A stretch of 64,000 bases of DNA, taken from positions 62,001-126,000 of the forward strand of contig CAWCIY010000003.1 of NCBI GenBank assembly GCA_963795715.1, given 5' to 3'. Positions 44,803 through 53,735 of this stretch are shown piece after piece. Position 1 is the first letter of the stretch. Each line of letters starts with the position of its first letter. The DNA comes from JAFEDN01 sp963795715 (GTDB lineage Bacteria > Pseudomonadota > Gammaproteobacteria > Coxiellales > Coxiellaceae). The notes beneath the pieces are model-generated. The model saw nothing but the letters and a program-made list of their open reading frames with translations, was not told the DNA's origin and did not search any database. Made by a program: the position numbers and the translations under genes.

Positions 44803-44823
44803 AGCCCCTTCTCTTTTAACTAA

Positions 44824-45573
44824 TTAGAACTTGATGGTTTTACCACTGGTGGTAATCACTACACCGGCGTCAGCATCAATACTTTGCACCGTGCCGTATT
44901 GTTGCACATGGTCACCGACCGCAACAGATTGTGACTGTCCGTCTGATGCGACAATCCAAGCCCTTCCTGGAACGACAGCACGTAATTGATAGGTAATTAC
45001 CGGCGCTGGAGCCTCTTGTGGAGCAGGTTTGTCTACTTTTACAGGTTTAGGAGCCGTCAGTATCTTAATTTGTACATTGAGTAACTGTACTTGGCTTACT
45101 AAACCACCCACAGTTTGATTTAACTGTTGTTGCTGAGCACGCGTCTGATTGAGTACGCCTGTCAGTTGTTGAACTTGCGTCTGTAACTGACGAATGATCA
45201 TACCATTCGTGACTGAATCTGCCTTTAAGCTATTGAGCTGTTCAGCCATTTGCGGATCAACTATGGGCTGTTGCACTATCATAGGAGCCGCAGACTGAGC
45301 CGGCGCAGTAGGCGCCGCATCCGCCGGCTTATGGGTAGCACGCATCACTGCGAATACCACTCCGACAGCCACTACCACCCCAACAATGGCTAAGGTCCGC
45401 TTATGATTGGCCCAGATCGATGCAAATCCCGAAGCAGCTGCATGTTCTGTTGGCTCCATGATGGGGCTTTCTACGGCTTCAGAAGCCACAGGAGCCGGTT
45501 CATCATGTAAATCAATATTATAATCGTCCTGAGGAAACTGATATTCATCATGGAATTCTTGCTTTGTAGACAT
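44824..45573 (-). CDS. dotF: Dot/Icm core protein DotF (IcmG)
   Basis: 249 aa. A 55-residue acidic cytosolic N-terminus, one transmembrane helix (RTLAIVGVVVAVGVVFAVM near 61-80), a Gln-rich coiled coil (LNSLKADSVTNGMIIRQLQTQ) and a C-terminal periplasmic domain ending VVITTSGKTIKF. This is the IcmG layout. DotF is part of the outer-membrane core complex rim and aids effector recognition. Eighteen bases separate it from dotG. Confidence 0.9.
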   Translation of the reverse strand: MSTKQEFHDEYQFPQDDYNIDLHDEPAPVASEAVESPIMEPTEHAAASGFASIWANHKRTLAIVGVVVAVGVVFAVMRATHKPADAAPTAPAQSAAPMIVQQPIVDPQMAEQLNSLKADSVTNGMIIRQLQTQVQQLTGVLNQTRAQQQQLNQTVGGLVSQVQLLNVQIKILTAPKPVKVDKPAPQEAPAPVITYQLRAVVPGRAWIVASDGQSQSVAVGDHVQQYGTVQSIDADAGVVITTSGKTIKF

Positions 45574-45595
45574 ATTATTACCCTCTTTTCGTTAA

Positions 45596-48004
45596 TTATT
45601 TGTTGGCCGACGGTATTGTCGTATCACTCATAAACAACAGGCCCATACCTGTTCCACCCGGTATCTTCACCGTAGGCGGCATGTTGAAATTCTGACCCAT
45701 TACACTGGCTAATTGATTGCCGACCTGGCCTAAGCCCACTAAGGCAGACTGAGTCGCATTCAGGCTAGCATGCACTACTACTGGGCCTAACACTGTGTTT
45801 TCCGTAGTCGATCCTGAATTTTGTATGGCGGTCGAAACCCCTGATAAGAAGGCTGAGGCGAATAACGTACCGTAACGTAGCACGTAGTGGTTATTCACTT
45901 CGCCAGACATCGCAGTCCGGGCGGTGTTAGGATCGATCGCTACCGCATTGATCGTTATGCTTTGGCTGCGATTGGGCAAGTTCAATAAGTTGAACTGTAG
46001 CAATACCCGCTTATCGACTAAGGCAAAGCGTCCAATGAGTTTGCCGCCTTTATAAGGTCCACCGACAATGCGGGCCATAATCGGAGTATCTTTTTCATCA
46101 GTATTGATGGAAGTATCCAATACTGCGAACATAATTTCTCCTGCTTTGACGATGTCGCCGTCGATGGGGAGTTTACCACCAGCACCCGCTGCACCATTCA
46201 TTCCTGCTGGATTAACATCCGGAATAGCCGCTTGTCCCGTTTGAGAACTCACATTGCTCCAACCAGCCAAGAGTGTTTGTGCTCGCATCGCCATGTTGGC
46301 TTGTTGTTGCATCACCATATCTTGACGTTGCTGTTTGGACATACGTATTTGCTGTTGCCGTTCTAATTCCGCTAATTGATCACTGGCGTTATTAGCCGGA
46401 ATTTTTGGCATAAGGGCGCTGGCGGCTGTTTGCGGATTCACTGTAGTAGCAATCGCAGGAGCATTCGCTGGCTGCTGCTGAGTCACGTAACCCGCTTCGG
46501 TGGGGGTAAAACCGGCGCGTAATAAGTCTCCTTTGGTATAGCCGGCCAAAGCGATTTCATCAGGAGAAGCGCCCGCCTCTTTCAGTTGTTCGGCGCTAAA
46601 GCCTGCAGCGTGCAAATCATTGTCGCTGAATCCGGCGGCTCGCAATTCTGCGGCGCTAAAACCTGCATCTTTCAATTGACCGGCGCTAAAGCCAGCGTCT
46701 TTCAATTCTGCGGCGCTGAAACCCGCATCTTTGAGGTCTTTTGCACTAAAACCGGCGTCTTTTAATTCCGCGGCGCTAAAACCCGCATCTTTAAGGTCTT
46801 TTGCACTAAAACCAGCCGCTTTTAATTCCGCGGCGCTAAAGCCGGCGTCTTTTAATTCTGCGGCGCTGAAACCAGCGTTTTTGAGGTCTTTTGCACTAAA
46901 ACCCGCATCTTTAAGGTCTTTGGCGCTAAAACCAGCGGCACGCAATTCAGCGGCGGTGTAACCGGCGGCTTTCAACGCGGCTAAATCACATCCTTTGGCG
47001 CGTAACGCCTGGGCTGATGCACCCGCATCGCGTGCTTTTTTCAATTCTTGAGGATTGCAAGCAATATTCATTGCGGTGACTGGCGCAGCAATACCGGCTG
47101 CGTTTAACTCAGCAGCAGTAAAACCGGCTGCGGCTAATTGAGCAGCAGTGAAACCAGCGTCACTGAGTTCCTTGGCGCCGAAACCCGCTGCTTTTAACTC
47201 GGCAGCACTGTAACCTGCGTCTTTGAGTTCTTTAGCGCTAAAACCAGCTGCTTTTAATTCAGCCGCGCTAAAACCAGCGTCTTTTAATTGTTGAGCAGTA
47301 AAGCCGGCTGCTTTTAATTCAGCAGCGGAGAAACCAGCTGCTTTTAACTCGGCAGCTGAGAAACCGGCGGCTTTTAATTCCTCTGCCGTAAAACCGGCGT
47401 TTTTTAAATCGGCCGCTGAAAAACCAGCTGCTTTTAATTCCGCCAGAGTAAAGCCACAATCACGTAGTGCTTTGGCATCTAGACCTGCGTCTTTCAAATC
47501 TCCTAAGGTATAGCCCGCCATTTTGAGTGAAGGGCAGAGACAACCTTTGCAACGTAATTCCAAAGCTCTAACTCCGGATTCACGGGCACGCTGTAAACTA
47601 TCTACGGTGCAACTTTTAGGATCTGGCGCCGGCAACGAACTGGGGTCCAGCGGGCATTGCGCCACAGCAGGTAATTGCCCAAACATATCTAAAGAACCTA
47701 CAAAGCTACCGCGGTTAATGGTCGGAACGGAGCTGGTGCCCTGTTCACGAGCTTGTTGAGCATTTTGAATATTTTTTATATCCTGTTGCTTAACATATTG
47801 GGCAGTCGGATTACCGGTGCCGGGAATATTTTCGATATCGGGAGCTTGGCCAATACTGCCTGAACCCTGCATTTGGGCGTGTTTAGCATTTGATTGCCAA
47901 GCAACTACACCGGCGGTCGCTACACCGATTACGGCAACTGCGGCCAGAATAACCCGAGCTTTAGCGCTGCGGAGAAGACTTGTTTTCATTTTTTGGTTTT
48001 TCAT
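45596..48004 (-). CDS. dotG: Dot/Icm channel protein DotG (IcmE) with decapeptide repeats
   Basis: 802 aa, the VirB10-like component spanning both membranes. One N-terminal transmembrane helix (ARVILAAVAVIGVATAGVVAW), then LELRCKGCLCPSLKMAGY, then about 30 ten-residue repeats (residues 162-500) of the type AGFSAAELKA, and a C-terminal TrbI/VirB10 domain (from about 610: LPIDGDIVKAGEIMFAVLDTSIN). Legionella DotG (about 1048 aa) has repeats of the same kind. The repeats are split by a non-repeat block with CNPQELKKARDAGASA. Nearly identical DNA in the second block suggests recent homogenisation. Confidence 0.95.
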   Translation of the reverse strand: MKNQKMKTSLLRSAKARVILAAVAVIGVATAGVVAWQSNAKHAQMQGSGSIGQAPDIENIPGTGNPTAQYVKQQDIKNIQNAQQAREQGTSSVPTINRGSFVGSLDMFGQLPAVAQCPLDPSSLPAPDPKSCTVDSLQRARESGVRALELRCKGCLCPSLKMAGYTLGDLKDAGLDAKALRDCGFTLAELKAAGFSAADLKNAGFTAEELKAAGFSAAELKAAGFSAAELKAAGFTAQQLKDAGFSAAELKAAGFSAKELKDAGYSAAELKAAGFGAKELSDAGFTAAQLAAAGFTAAELNAAGIAAPVTAMNIACNPQELKKARDAGASAQALRAKGCDLAALKAAGYTAAELRAAGFSAKDLKDAGFSAKDLKNAGFSAAELKDAGFSAAELKAAGFSAKDLKDAGFSAAELKDAGFSAKDLKDAGFSAAELKDAGFSAGQLKDAGFSAAELRAAGFSDNDLHAAGFSAEQLKEAGASPDEIALAGYTKGDLLRAGFTPTEAGYVTQQQPANAPAIATTVNPQTAASALMPKIPANNASDQLAELERQQQIRMSKQQRQDMVMQQQANMAMRAQTLLAGWSNVSSQTGQAAIPDVNPAGMNGAAGAGGKLPIDGDIVKAGEIMFAVLDTSINTDEKDTPIMARIVGGPYKGGKLIGRFALVDKRVLLQFNLLNLPNRSQSITINAVAIDPNTARTAMSGEVNNHYVLRYGTLFASAFLSGVSTAIQNSGSTTENTVLGPVVVHASLNATQSALVGLGQVGNQLASVMGQNFNMPPTVKIPGGTGMGLLFMSDTTIPSANK
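46507..47521. repeat. 30-bp tandem repeats of dotG
   Basis: Coding repeats with a 30-base period, two blocks (about 47090-47521 and 46507-46990) around a non-repeated stretch with four cysteine codons. The protein consensus is AGFSAxELKx with D/A/N alternates. Units near 46660-46950 are the most alike at DNA level. Confidence 0.9.
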
Positions 48005-48007
48005 CGT

Positions 48008-48961
48008 TTATAACCCTTTGATATTTAATTGAACTACTCTGCCACGCGCTGATGCGAGCACAATAGGCGCCTTTGTCATTTCATACACATTGGTGCCATC
48101 CGGACTGCGCATTGTAGATAACCAGCTAGGCGATAACACTGTTAATCGGGTCCGTAAAAATAAACGATCTCCTGATACCCATGCTTGACAATCACCACCC
48201 GTCACTGCCATCTCTTGACTACCTTGGGGTGGGACACCATCTAAGAAATTCAATAATTGCGAATTACCACTGTCCGGTAAACCACTCACGCTGGGAGCAG
48301 CGTTCGGGCCTAAACCAGGCAAACGCAAGTCGACTCGATAATCCACTTCTTGCTGGCCCGGCATTAAAGTAAGCATGACCGGGGTATTATGGTCTTTTAA
48401 AACCACAGCTAAGTTGCCTGCTTGGTAAGTATCCACTGCTTGAACCATTAAAGTATTGCCCTTCTGATCCCAGCGGATATTAAAGCTTTTTGGGTTACCC
48501 AAATCGTACGCCTGAATCGGCCATGGCTCGCCGGTGGAATCTAAAAATACCAACGAAGTCACATAGCCTGCCCGAAGCCGGATTACCGGGGGCGAGGAGC
48601 CAGGTGATAAATTCACCAGTACCGAGCTAGAAGTCGGTTTCGGCGGCTTGTCGCCTGGATCTGCAGCCGATGCTTTTTGGCTTTGATCGAACAAATAACG
48701 CAAAGTTTTAATTTGTTCGGGCGTCAAAGGCATCATTTGCCGAGCTGTTTTGGCAAAAGCCTCTTGACTGACATCGGTTTCTCCCAAGCTACTGCCGTTA
48801 CTAGAAGCTTGCGGCTGAGCCGGTACAGGAGCAGGAGCGGATTGTGGCTGCGCTTGAGCGCCAAAAATGTCCGCCATGCTGGAGTTGTTATCGGCAGCGA
48901 ATACCGGAACGCCTGCTAGTAGCAAACTGACTGCCGTTAAATTTGTAATTGCTTTTTTCAT
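48008..48961 (-). CDS. dotH: Dot/Icm outer-membrane protein DotH (IcmK)
   Basis: 317 aa. Signal peptide MKKAITNLTAVSLLLAGVPVFAAD, Pro/Gln-rich linker (residues 35-60), RQMMPLTPEQIKTLRYLFDQSQKA, then the VirB9-like beta domain with YVTSLVFLDSTGEPWPI and the C-terminal WLSTMRSPDGTNVYEMT. DotH forms the outer-membrane ring with DotC, DotD and DotG. Three bases before dotG; tightly coupled. Confidence 0.93.
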   Translation of the reverse strand: MKKAITNLTAVSLLLAGVPVFAADNNSSMADIFGAQAQPQSAPAPVPAQPQASSNGSSLGETDVSQEAFAKTARQMMPLTPEQIKTLRYLFDQSQKASAADPGDKPPKPTSSSVLVNLSPGSSPPVIRLRAGYVTSLVFLDSTGEPWPIQAYDLGNPKSFNIRWDQKGNTLMVQAVDTYQAGNLAVVLKDHNTPVMLTLMPGQQEVDYRVDLRLPGLGPNAAPSVSGLPDSGNSQLLNFLDGVPPQGSQEMAVTGGDCQAWVSGDRLFLRTRLTVLSPSWLSTMRSPDGTNVYEMTKAPIVLASARGRVVQLNIKGL

Positions 48962-48981
48962 TGTTACCTCTTATATGTCAG

Positions 48982-49620
48982 TTATTGCAGTTGTGCCTTT
49001 TGTGCTACAGGTAAGAAATTGTTTATGGCAATCCGTTCCGGGTTTTCTTCTACCGGCACTCTCATTACGATAATGGTGACGTCCATAGGCAAAGGAATCA
49101 CTTGATTTGCGCTATTTAACGTGACCAAAATAGGCAGCTGCACTTTCCATACATAACGCCCACCCAAAGCCATTTTTTGCTGTAATTGCGGTGTTCCTGT
49201 GATTTCTGCATTGGAAACCATCTTGAGTTTCACTAAAGTATCCAAGTTGTTACTGTTTTTAAGCGCCTTTACAAATTCTTTCCATCCTGGGCCAGTAAAC
49301 TTACTGGACGAATTTTGTAACTGCGTTTGCCAGTGCATATAGTCCATACTGAACGTTTCTCTGACAGCATCCGCGGTCCATTGCAAAATGTGGTCATCGG
49401 GAAACACTGGGTCATCTAAACCATAGTTATTGATGATTCGTCCGTCCGGTGTAATGGCAAAATATTGCGGTTTAGGCGGATTTTGAAATTGGTAAAATAA
49501 AATTGCCCCTAAAGCACAATTAACAATAATCACAATAAACAAAGCCAATACTGCCCAGCGATAACCATCGCGGTAAAATAAGTTACGTAATAAAATTAAG
49601 GTTAATGCGTCTTCTTTCAT
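48982..49620 (-). CDS. dotI: Dot/Icm inner-membrane protein DotI (IcmL), copy 1
   Basis: 212 aa from ATG at 49620, the point where the IcmL homology begins (MKEDALTLILLRNLFYRDGYRWAV); the frame extends upstream to 49680 into the neighbour and is rejected. One transmembrane helix (AVLALFIVIIVNCALGAILFYQF) and a periplasmic NTF2-like domain with YFAITPDGRIINN and YVWKVQLPILVTL. DotI forms a stable inner-membrane complex. Length equals Legionella IcmL. Two bases after copy 2. Confidence 0.93.
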   Translation of the reverse strand: MKEDALTLILLRNLFYRDGYRWAVLALFIVIIVNCALGAILFYQFQNPPKPQYFAITPDGRIINNYGLDDPVFPDDHILQWTADAVRETFSMDYMHWQTQLQNSSSKFTGPGWKEFVKALKNSNNLDTLVKLKMVSNAEITGTPQLQQKMALGGRYVWKVQLPILVTLNSANQVIPLPMDVTIIVMRVPVEENPERIAINNFLPVAQKAQLQ

Positions 49621-49621
49621 A

Positions 49622-50239
49622 TTATTTGGCCTCAAAATCAATGATTTGGATGCCTTCTGGGGTATCCAGCACAGGCACACGCGACACTACGATAGTCGCT
49701 GTCATTTTTTTCTGCCGTTGATCACTGGCGCTGCCGTAAGTGACTAACACCGGCATGGAGATACGCCACATATAACGACCATGCGCTATCCCCGTGAAGG
49801 TAATGATCGGAGCATTGGGAACCACTGCACTCATCATCAATTTCTTAGCTTGCACCGCCGTCAACAAACCAGACTTATCTAAAGCTTTGGTAAAAGCGCC
49901 CCAGCCGCTATCGGTAAAGTAAATCGAGGCTGATTTCAATTGTTTGTCATAGTTAACGAAATCCAAGTTCAAAGCAGCGCGGGTAGCCAAACTAGCCCAT
50001 TGTAAAATATATTGATCGGTAACCACCGGTTCACTCAAGGCCGGTAAAGGAACCACTTGCCCCGTAGTCATACTGGCGTAATATTTAACTTTGCCTGGGT
50101 AAATCGCCTTATAACCCACTGCGGCGCTGAGTCCCACACAGACAATCAACATGACCACTAACCCGGTCAATACCCAGCGAAAACTATCGCGGTATTCAAA
50201 GTTTTTTTGTTGTTCGGCCTTTTGAGACATCGCTTTCAT
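49622..50239 (-). CDS. Dot/Icm inner-membrane protein DotI (IcmL)-like, copy 2
   Basis: 205 aa with the same layout as copy 1: basic N-terminus with FEYRDSFRWV, helix (LTGLVVMLIVCVGLSAAVGY), YYASMTTGQVVPLP and the terminal YMWRISMPVLVTYG. It takes the place of icmM (dotJ), the short IcmL relative of Legionella. Because it is full-length it is best called an IcmL paralog, as also found in Coxiella. Starts one of two Met (MKAM). Overlaps dotK neighbourhood by a two-base gap. Confidence 0.88.
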   Translation of the reverse strand: MKAMSQKAEQQKNFEYRDSFRWVLTGLVVMLIVCVGLSAAVGYKAIYPGKVKYYASMTTGQVVPLPALSEPVVTDQYILQWASLATRAALNLDFVNYDKQLKSASIYFTDSGWGAFTKALDKSGLLTAVQAKKLMMSAVVPNAPIITFTGIAHGRYMWRISMPVLVTYGSASDQRQKKMTATIVVSRVPVLDTPEGIQIIDFEAK

Positions 50240-50241
50240 AA

Positions 50242-50793
50242 TTAATAAACCTTTTTTTCAGGATAAAATTGAAATTTGATTTCAATACGGCGGTTAAGTT
50301 GGGTATTGCCAGCGATCGCTATCGGATAGCTATTGCCATACCCCTTGCTGTAAATTAATCGAGTGTCGATCCCATTTTTTTTCAAATTAATCAATACCTT
50401 TTGCGCCTGCTTCTCAGTCAACGCTCTGCTAATATCACCGGCTTGGTCACTAAAAGCGTTAATTGAGACAGTTTCGGTGTCGTAGCTGTTAATAAGCTGG
50501 GCAATAATCTTTAAATTCGAGGCATATTGGGCATTAAAGTTTGCAGAGCCCGCCACAAATAATTGATCACTGGGGATGATGATGGTCCGGGTTTCTCCCA
50601 TCTTTATGGTGTTAATACCCTGCTCATCTAATAAGTAATCAAACACTTTCTGCTTTTGGGCAGTGGTTTTGGGAGCTATAGGCTCTATGACAACCACGGG
50701 CGCTTCTGCCTGAACTGGGGCGCACACCGCCACACCCAGGGCTGCGGCCACTGGTAAGAAAATTAAATTTAAGTTTTTCAAAAGCTTATTCAT
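50242..50793 (-). CDS. dotK: Dot/Icm OmpA-like protein DotK (IcmN)
   Basis: 183 aa. N-terminal hydrophobic segment LIFLPVAAALGVAVCAPVQA with a possible lipobox Cys; DotK is an outer-membrane lipoprotein in Legionella. The C-terminal OmpA-like peptidoglycan-binding domain includes INAFSDQAGDISRALTEKQAQ and NTQLNRRIEIKFQF. It is the first gene of the unit dotK-dotI2-dotI1-dotH-dotG-dotF-dotE and is preceded by two PmrA-like boxes. Confidence 0.9.
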   Translation of the reverse strand: MNKLLKNLNLIFLPVAAALGVAVCAPVQAEAPVVVIEPIAPKTTAQKQKVFDYLLDEQGINTIKMGETRTIIIPSDQLFVAGSANFNAQYASNLKIIAQLINSYDTETVSINAFSDQAGDISRALTEKQAQKVLINLKKNGIDTRLIYSKGYGNSYPIAIAGNTQLNRRIEIKFQFYPEKKVY

Positions 50794-50852
50794 TAGTCTG
50801 TTACCCTTCTGTAATGTACAGATATTTTGTATAAAGACTAATTTACCAGATT

Positions 50853-50872
50853 TTCCTTAAGGGAGCATTAAA
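50853..50872 (-). promoter_or_regulatory. PmrA-like box upstream of dotK (proximal)
   Basis: Minus strand TTTAATGCTCCCTTAAGGAA, half-site starts 11 bp apart, almost the same sequence as the box at 44061. TATACAAAATAT follows about 20 bases later. It is 60 bases before the start codon. Confidence 0.65.
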
Positions 50873-50960
50873 AAAATGAGTGCGAAGTGTAATTTTTGAA
50901 CAACTGCGAGTAAGAAAGTTCCATTTTTTTAAGAATTTAATCGTTACTTTAGCTGCTAAT

Positions 50961-50978
50961 ACTTAAGGAAGTATTAAA
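50961..50978 (-). promoter_or_regulatory. PmrA-like box upstream of dotK (distal)
   Basis: Minus strand TTTAATACTTCCTTAAGT, half-site starts 11 bp apart, about 170 bases before dotK and just inside the left edge of the IS cluster. The stretch 50794-51002 holds these two boxes and no gene. Confidence 0.5.
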
Positions 50979-51484
50979 ATTTTGAAATGATCGATTTGCC
51001 ACCTCTGTACTGGACAGCTTTTCTAAGCATGAACATGCTCCATGGGGTGATCAAGATTAAGAGGTGTCAAAAGTGAAAGGATTTTCCTAAAAATAGGTAT
51101 TTTTTTAGTAGGTTGAAGCAGAAGGTCCCTGATACAATCAAGGCCATAACGAAAGAAACTATATTGAGGACGATGACTATCGCGATGCTTTTTAAAGCGA
51201 ATAGGCCTTTGCTGAGCGCGCCACTCACCTGTCTTATGAGCCAGGCAAAAACCTAAAGCTAAAATGACCATGAGTTTTTCTATTCTCTCAGGTTTGGTAA
51301 GATGGGTATCCTCGAAACGAAATCCTCGTCCCTTGAGACTTTGGAAAAGATTTTCGATATCCCATAGATAAAACATCTATAAATTTCAACTTGACAAAAA
51401 TAGATCAAATACCCAAGCTCGGGAGAACGGCGCTCTTAGCGTTGGCGACATGGGTAAAACAATATCACGACAGGAGTAGTCAAG

Positions 51485-51736
51485 TTGGAGAAAAACCATT
51501 GGAACCAATTTCCTTTGGCCAATCGCCGACGTGTAATCGGATTATTGGCACAAATGGCTCTAAAGAAAATGAATCGGATAACGCACAAGGAGGAAGATAA
51601 AAATGACAGTACACACAGCACACCGAATAAGTTCCCAGCTAAGGCAGTCTGGAAAAATTCAGACTCACCACCAAGATCGTTTAGCGATCATCTACATCAG
51701 GCAATCCACCCTCCAACAGGTCGAGCGTCATGGTGA
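51485..51736 (+). CDS. Small protein preceding the serine recombinase
   Basis: 83 aa from a TTG start with AGGAG nine bases upstream. LANRRRVIGLLAQMALKKM is an amphipathic basic helix. Overlaps the recombinase gene by 134 bases in another frame, so the true product may be shorter. Short genes of this look often precede recombinases of this class, possibly as accessory factors. Confidence 0.45.
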   Translation: MEKNHWNQFPLANRRRVIGLLAQMALKKMNRITHKEEDKNDSTHSTPNKFPAKAVWKNSDSPPRSFSDHLHQAIHPPTGRASW

Positions 51737-53735
51737 ATCGACAAAACTACAATACGGATTGGTGGAAAAAGCTATCCAGCTGGGCTGGTCAAAAGATAAA
51801 ATTATCGTGATAGATGACGATTTAGGTCGTTCAGGCTCCAATGCAGAAGGCCGTCCTGGATTTCAGCGATTAGTGGCAGAAGTGGGTCTTGATCATGTGG
51901 GTTTGGTATTAGGTATTGAGATGTCCCGCTTGGCGCGCTCTTGCCGTGACTGGTATCAACTACTGGAAGTCTGCGCGCTATTTAGGACATTGATTGGAGA
52001 TGCCGATGGAATTTATGATCCGAGCGTTTATAATGACCGCCTTTTGTTGGGTTTGAAAGGGACGATGTCCGAGGCTGAGTTACATGTGATAAAACAACGC
52101 ATGGTCGCCGGGAAAAAATCCAAAGCGCGACGTGGAGAACTGGGAATGCAATTACCACGAGGATATGTCAAACGTCCTTCTGGAGAAATTATCAAAGATC
52201 CCGATGAACAAGTTCAATCAGTGATTGCAAGAATATTTGATTTATTTGAGCAATTTTGCACGGTGAATGCAGTTTTAAAATATTTAGTGACTCATCACAT
52301 CCAGTTACCGGACCGGGTGAGGTCAGGTTTACAAAAGGGAGATTTAGTATGGCGGCGCCCTAATCGCACCACACTCACTAATTTACTCCACAACCCTATT
52401 TATGCAGGGGCCTATGTTTATGGTCGTCGCCCAACGGATCCACGTAAGAAAAAACCGGGCAGGCCTAGCACAGGACGGACCGTGGCGAAGCCTGCTGAAT
52501 GGGAAATTTTGCTGAAAGATAAAATACCGGCTTACATTACGTGGGAGGCCTATGAACGTAACCTCAGACAACTGGCAGCTAATTCAACCCTAGGCATAGG
52601 CGCACCTCGAGAAGGGACTTCCTTACTAGCAGGTTTGTTAATTTGTGGTCGATGTGGTTTACGGATGTCAACGACTTACAGCAATAATGGTAACAAGTTG
52701 CGTTACACTTGTGGTCGAATGTTATCAGATTATGCAGAGCCGTTATGTCAATCGCTGGTGGGAAATCATTTAGATGAAGTTATCGTGCAACAACTGCTGG
52801 AAGCGATACAACCTTCAGCACTGGAGATTAGCTTATCCGCGGCAGAAGACCTGGAAAAAGAACGCCAGAGTTTATTATCTCATTGGCATCAACAATTAGA
52901 ACGAGCCCGCTATGAAGTGGAACGTGCCTACCGGCAGTTTAATGCCGCTGAGCCTGAAAATCGTTTAGTGGTACGTACTCTGGAAAAAAAATGGGAAGAG
53001 GCATTATTAGCTGAGGAAAAATTAAAGCAGGAGCATGCTCAGTTTCTCAATACCCAGCCGGTTGCTTTATCTCAGGAAGAGCGTGACGCCATACGACAAT
53101 TAGCGGCTGATTTACCCTCATTATGGCATTCATCGACGACCACAGTACAGGAACGTCAAGCTATTGTTCGCTTGCTGATTGAATGTGTTGTCGTTGCTAT
53201 TGAAGGGCACACTGAAAAAGTATTTGTAGAAATACAGTGGTCTGGCGGCCATAAAACGCAAATCAATATAACCCGTCCAGTAGCTAAGCTGACTCAGCTG
53301 AGTTATTATCCTGAATTACTGGAGCGTGCTAAAGTGCTGCATGAACAGGGGTATAATATGAGCGTTATTGCCGGGCAACTCAATCGGGAAGGATGGCGTC
53401 CTGCTAAAAGAAAGGATCACTTTAATGCAAGTATGGTGGCTACTTTAATTGCCCGCCGCGGCGTGAATAGTGCGAAAACAACCCGCTCAGAGCAAGTAGC
53501 ACGGAAGTTGCATGAATGGACTTTCCGTGAGTTATCGCAAAAAACAAAAACTCCAGAACCTACTTTATATCGTTGGATGCAAAAAGGATGGTTAAAGGTC
53601 AGGCGAGCTATGGATGTATCCCATCAGGGAATTTGGTTAATTACTGCGAATGAAGAAGAAATTAAGCGGCTCGCTTCATTAAAGGAAAAGCCCAGGCAAT
53701 GGATTTATCATTCCCGGGTGAAAAAGGTTCATTAA
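51603..53735 (+). CDS. Large serine recombinase (resolvase/invertase superfamily)
   Basis: 710 aa with GGAGG upstream of the ATG. Resolvase domain: AIIYIRQSTLQQ with the nucleophilic Ser near residue 39, DDLGRSGSNAEGRPGFQRL and EMSRLARS; then a recombinase domain (PRGYVKRPSGEI), a zinc ribbon (CGRCGLRMS, RYTC), a coiled coil (about 420-480) and a C-terminal HTH/excisionase-like tail (LSQKTKTPEPTLYRWMQKGW). All catalytic residues look intact. It drives insertion of its own element; the target was the IS4 transposase gene. Reads opposite to the host gene. Confidence 0.92.
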   Translation: MTVHTAHRISSQLRQSGKIQTHHQDRLAIIYIRQSTLQQVERHGESTKLQYGLVEKAIQLGWSKDKIIVIDDDLGRSGSNAEGRPGFQRLVAEVGLDHVGLVLGIEMSRLARSCRDWYQLLEVCALFRTLIGDADGIYDPSVYNDRLLLGLKGTMSEAELHVIKQRMVAGKKSKARRGELGMQLPRGYVKRPSGEIIKDPDEQVQSVIARIFDLFEQFCTVNAVLKYLVTHHIQLPDRVRSGLQKGDLVWRRPNRTTLTNLLHNPIYAGAYVYGRRPTDPRKKKPGRPSTGRTVAKPAEWEILLKDKIPAYITWEAYERNLRQLAANSTLGIGAPREGTSLLAGLLICGRCGLRMSTTYSNNGNKLRYTCGRMLSDYAEPLCQSLVGNHLDEVIVQQLLEAIQPSALEISLSAAEDLEKERQSLLSHWHQQLERARYEVERAYRQFNAAEPENRLVVRTLEKKWEEALLAEEKLKQEHAQFLNTQPVALSQEERDAIRQLAADLPSLWHSSTTTVQERQAIVRLLIECVVVAIEGHTEKVFVEIQWSGGHKTQINITRPVAKLTQLSYYPELLERAKVLHEQGYNMSVIAGQLNREGWRPAKRKDHFNASMVATLIARRGVNSAKTTRSEQVARKLHEWTFRELSQKTKTPEPTLYRWMQKGWLKVRRAMDVSHQGIWLITANEEEIKRLASLKEKPRQWIYHSRVKKVH

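Noticed and set aside
46731..46961. Plus-strand open frame with regular FALKPASFNSAALKPA repeats
   Set aside because: It is the antisense shadow of the dotG tandem repeats; its repetitiveness follows from dotG's 30-base period.
46507..47521. Possible CRISPR array because of the regular 30-base repeats
   Set aside because: Repeats are contiguous without unique spacers and encode an in-frame DotG repeat domain.
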